Positions 22,082-22,457 of a stretch of DNA of 22,457 nt are shown here, in pieces (positions within the stretch are counted from its first letter, which is position 1; the number at the start of each line of letters is the position of its first letter). Position numbers and translations under genes: made by a program. This stretch comes from Candidatus Parcubacteria bacterium (GTDB taxonomy: Bacteria > Patescibacteriota > Minisyncoccia > JAHIHE01 > JAGLIN01). The stretch covers positions 1 to 22,457 of the forward strand of contig JAGLIN010000044.1 in the NCBI GenBank assembly GCA_023142975.1. Direction: 5' to 3'. The notes under the pieces are model-generated. The model made no database searches. It was not told the origin of the DNA and was given only the letters and a program-made list of their open reading frames with translations.

Positions 22082-22222
22082 ATGAGAGAGAATAAAATAG
22101 AAATTATTTTATCTGAAGAGTTAGAATGTTTTTTCAGGTCTTTTATGTGGAGTTGTCTATTTTATAAAAAATTGAAAAAATATTTAGCAAAACGACTACA
22201 ACTAAAAGAGCCGGGATTATAA
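22082..22222 (+). CDS. Small protein, 46 aa, leaderless
   Basis: The ORF reads MRENKIEIILSEELECFFRS, then a Phe/Trp/Cys-rich segment (FMWSCLFYKKLKKYLAKRLQ) and a short end. No family is recognised; it could be an amphipathic or membrane-bound peptide. Support comes from its surroundings: a consensus promoter exactly 6 nt before the ATG and a terminator hairpin that begins inside the last codons. It could instead be a small RNA of about 160 nt with an accidental ORF. Confidence 0.5.
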   Translation: MRENKIEIILSEELECFFRSFMWSCLFYKKLKKYLAKRLQLKEPGL

Positions 22223-22242
22223 GAACGCTCTTTTCTTTTTTG
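22204..22242 (+). terminator. Intrinsic terminator of the 46-aa unit
   Basis: AAAAGAGC (22204-22211) pairs perfectly with GCTCTTTT (22227-22234) around a 15-nt loop, followed by C and seven T (22236-22242). The left arm overlaps the end of the ORF. Three TTATAAGT copies follow (22243-22268). Confidence 0.68.
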
Positions 22243-22274
22243 TTATAAGTTATAAGTTAGTTATAAGTCAATTT

Positions 22275-22361
22275 GGCGGGATGCCAGAGCGGTTGAACGG
22301 GGCAGTTTCGAAAACTGCTATATCTGAAAAGGTATCGGGGGTTCGAATCCCTCTCCCGCCG
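22275..22361 (+). tRNA. tRNA-Ser (anticodon CGA)
   Basis: The acceptor stem GGCGGGA (22275-22281) pairs with TCCCGCC (22354-22360), with G as discriminator. The anticodon stem GCAGT/ACTGC holds the loop TTCGAAA, so the anticodon is CGA (reads UCG). A long variable arm (ATATCTGAAAAGGTATC), the mark of class II tRNAs, and the T loop TTCGAAT complete it. The total is 87 nt. The CCA end is not encoded (CAAG follows). Confidence 0.97.
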
Positions 22362-22390
22362 CAAGTGAAATGTTTTGTATTTAGATGGGG

Positions 22391-22418
22391 TTGACAAATT
22401 TTTTCTTTATGGTAGACT
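22391..22418 (+). promoter_or_regulatory. Strong promoter at the right edge
   Basis: A consensus TTGACA (22391-22396), a 16-bp spacer and TAGACT (22413-22418) give a start near 22425. The transcript would run out of the window. No ORF starts within the remaining bases; ACCC-GCTA-GGGT (22439-22450) is a small hairpin. An RNA gene downstream is possible. Confidence 0.6.
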
Positions 22419-22457
22419 GCTTCGTTATAGTGTATCCTACCCGCTAGGGTCAAGCCG

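Overview
This is a low-GC window (roughly one third G+C by eye) from a bacterium that looks like a member of the Candidate Phyla Radiation (Patescibacteria, Parcubacteria-like). The grounds are the short AT-rich intergenic spaces, the scarcity of Shine-Dalgarno sites, the two-helix T4SS-pilin-like membrane proteins, the many lineage-specific small or membrane proteins, and the ordinary bacterial core genes clpB, rpsO and pnp. TGA is used as a stop and the long genes have no internal TGA, so the recoded UGA=Gly lineages are excluded.

Layout. (1) 1-2414, minus strand: an abiEi-abiEii toxin-antitoxin operon with a clear promoter/operator palindrome, followed 13 nt later by rfbB (dTDP-glucose 4,6-dehydratase). 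(2) 2368-3020, minus: a small zinc-ribbon-like protein with its own promoter and Shine-Dalgarno site, plus a doubtful small ORF. (3) 3044-5692, minus: clpB with a promoter placed for a leaderless mRNA. (4) 5760-11170, plus: a probable envelope operon of two pilin-like membrane proteins, a 923-aa secreted Cys-rich protein ending in an intact papain-type protease, a DUF333 membrane protein, and rfbD. (5) 11208-13868: a 33-aa membrane peptide and a secreted beta-propeller protein closed by a terminator. (6) 13904-15891: rpsO, a NYN-domain RNase-like protein and two small unknowns, separated by AT-rich inverted repeats. (7) 15898-17956: a toxin-antitoxin zone with a remnant nucleotidyltransferase (MNT), a HEPN gene, an MNT gene, a 138-bp doubly palindromic element, and a second possible HEPN module. 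(8) 18002-20184: pnp behind a long leader hairpin. (9) 20198-22457: a perfect GC-rich 28-bp palindrome, a charged single-pass membrane protein, a 46-aa leaderless ORF, tRNA-Ser(CGA), and a final promoter firing out of the window.

How the genes relate. rfbB and rfbD are two steps of dTDP-L-rhamnose synthesis, so both flank what looks like surface biology. The pilin-like proteins share a D-rich beta-sandwich module with the protease, which links them as one envelope system. rpsO, the NYN protein and pnp form an RNA-centred group. The most notable observations are four. One base (16354) at the HEPN/MNT junction appears both to end HEPN early and to remove the ATG of MNT. A 46-nt duplicated piece of MNT carries the HEPN -35 box. 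Three genes share a -10/6-nt/ATG leaderless geometry. The 138-bp element has twin hairpins with complementary loops.
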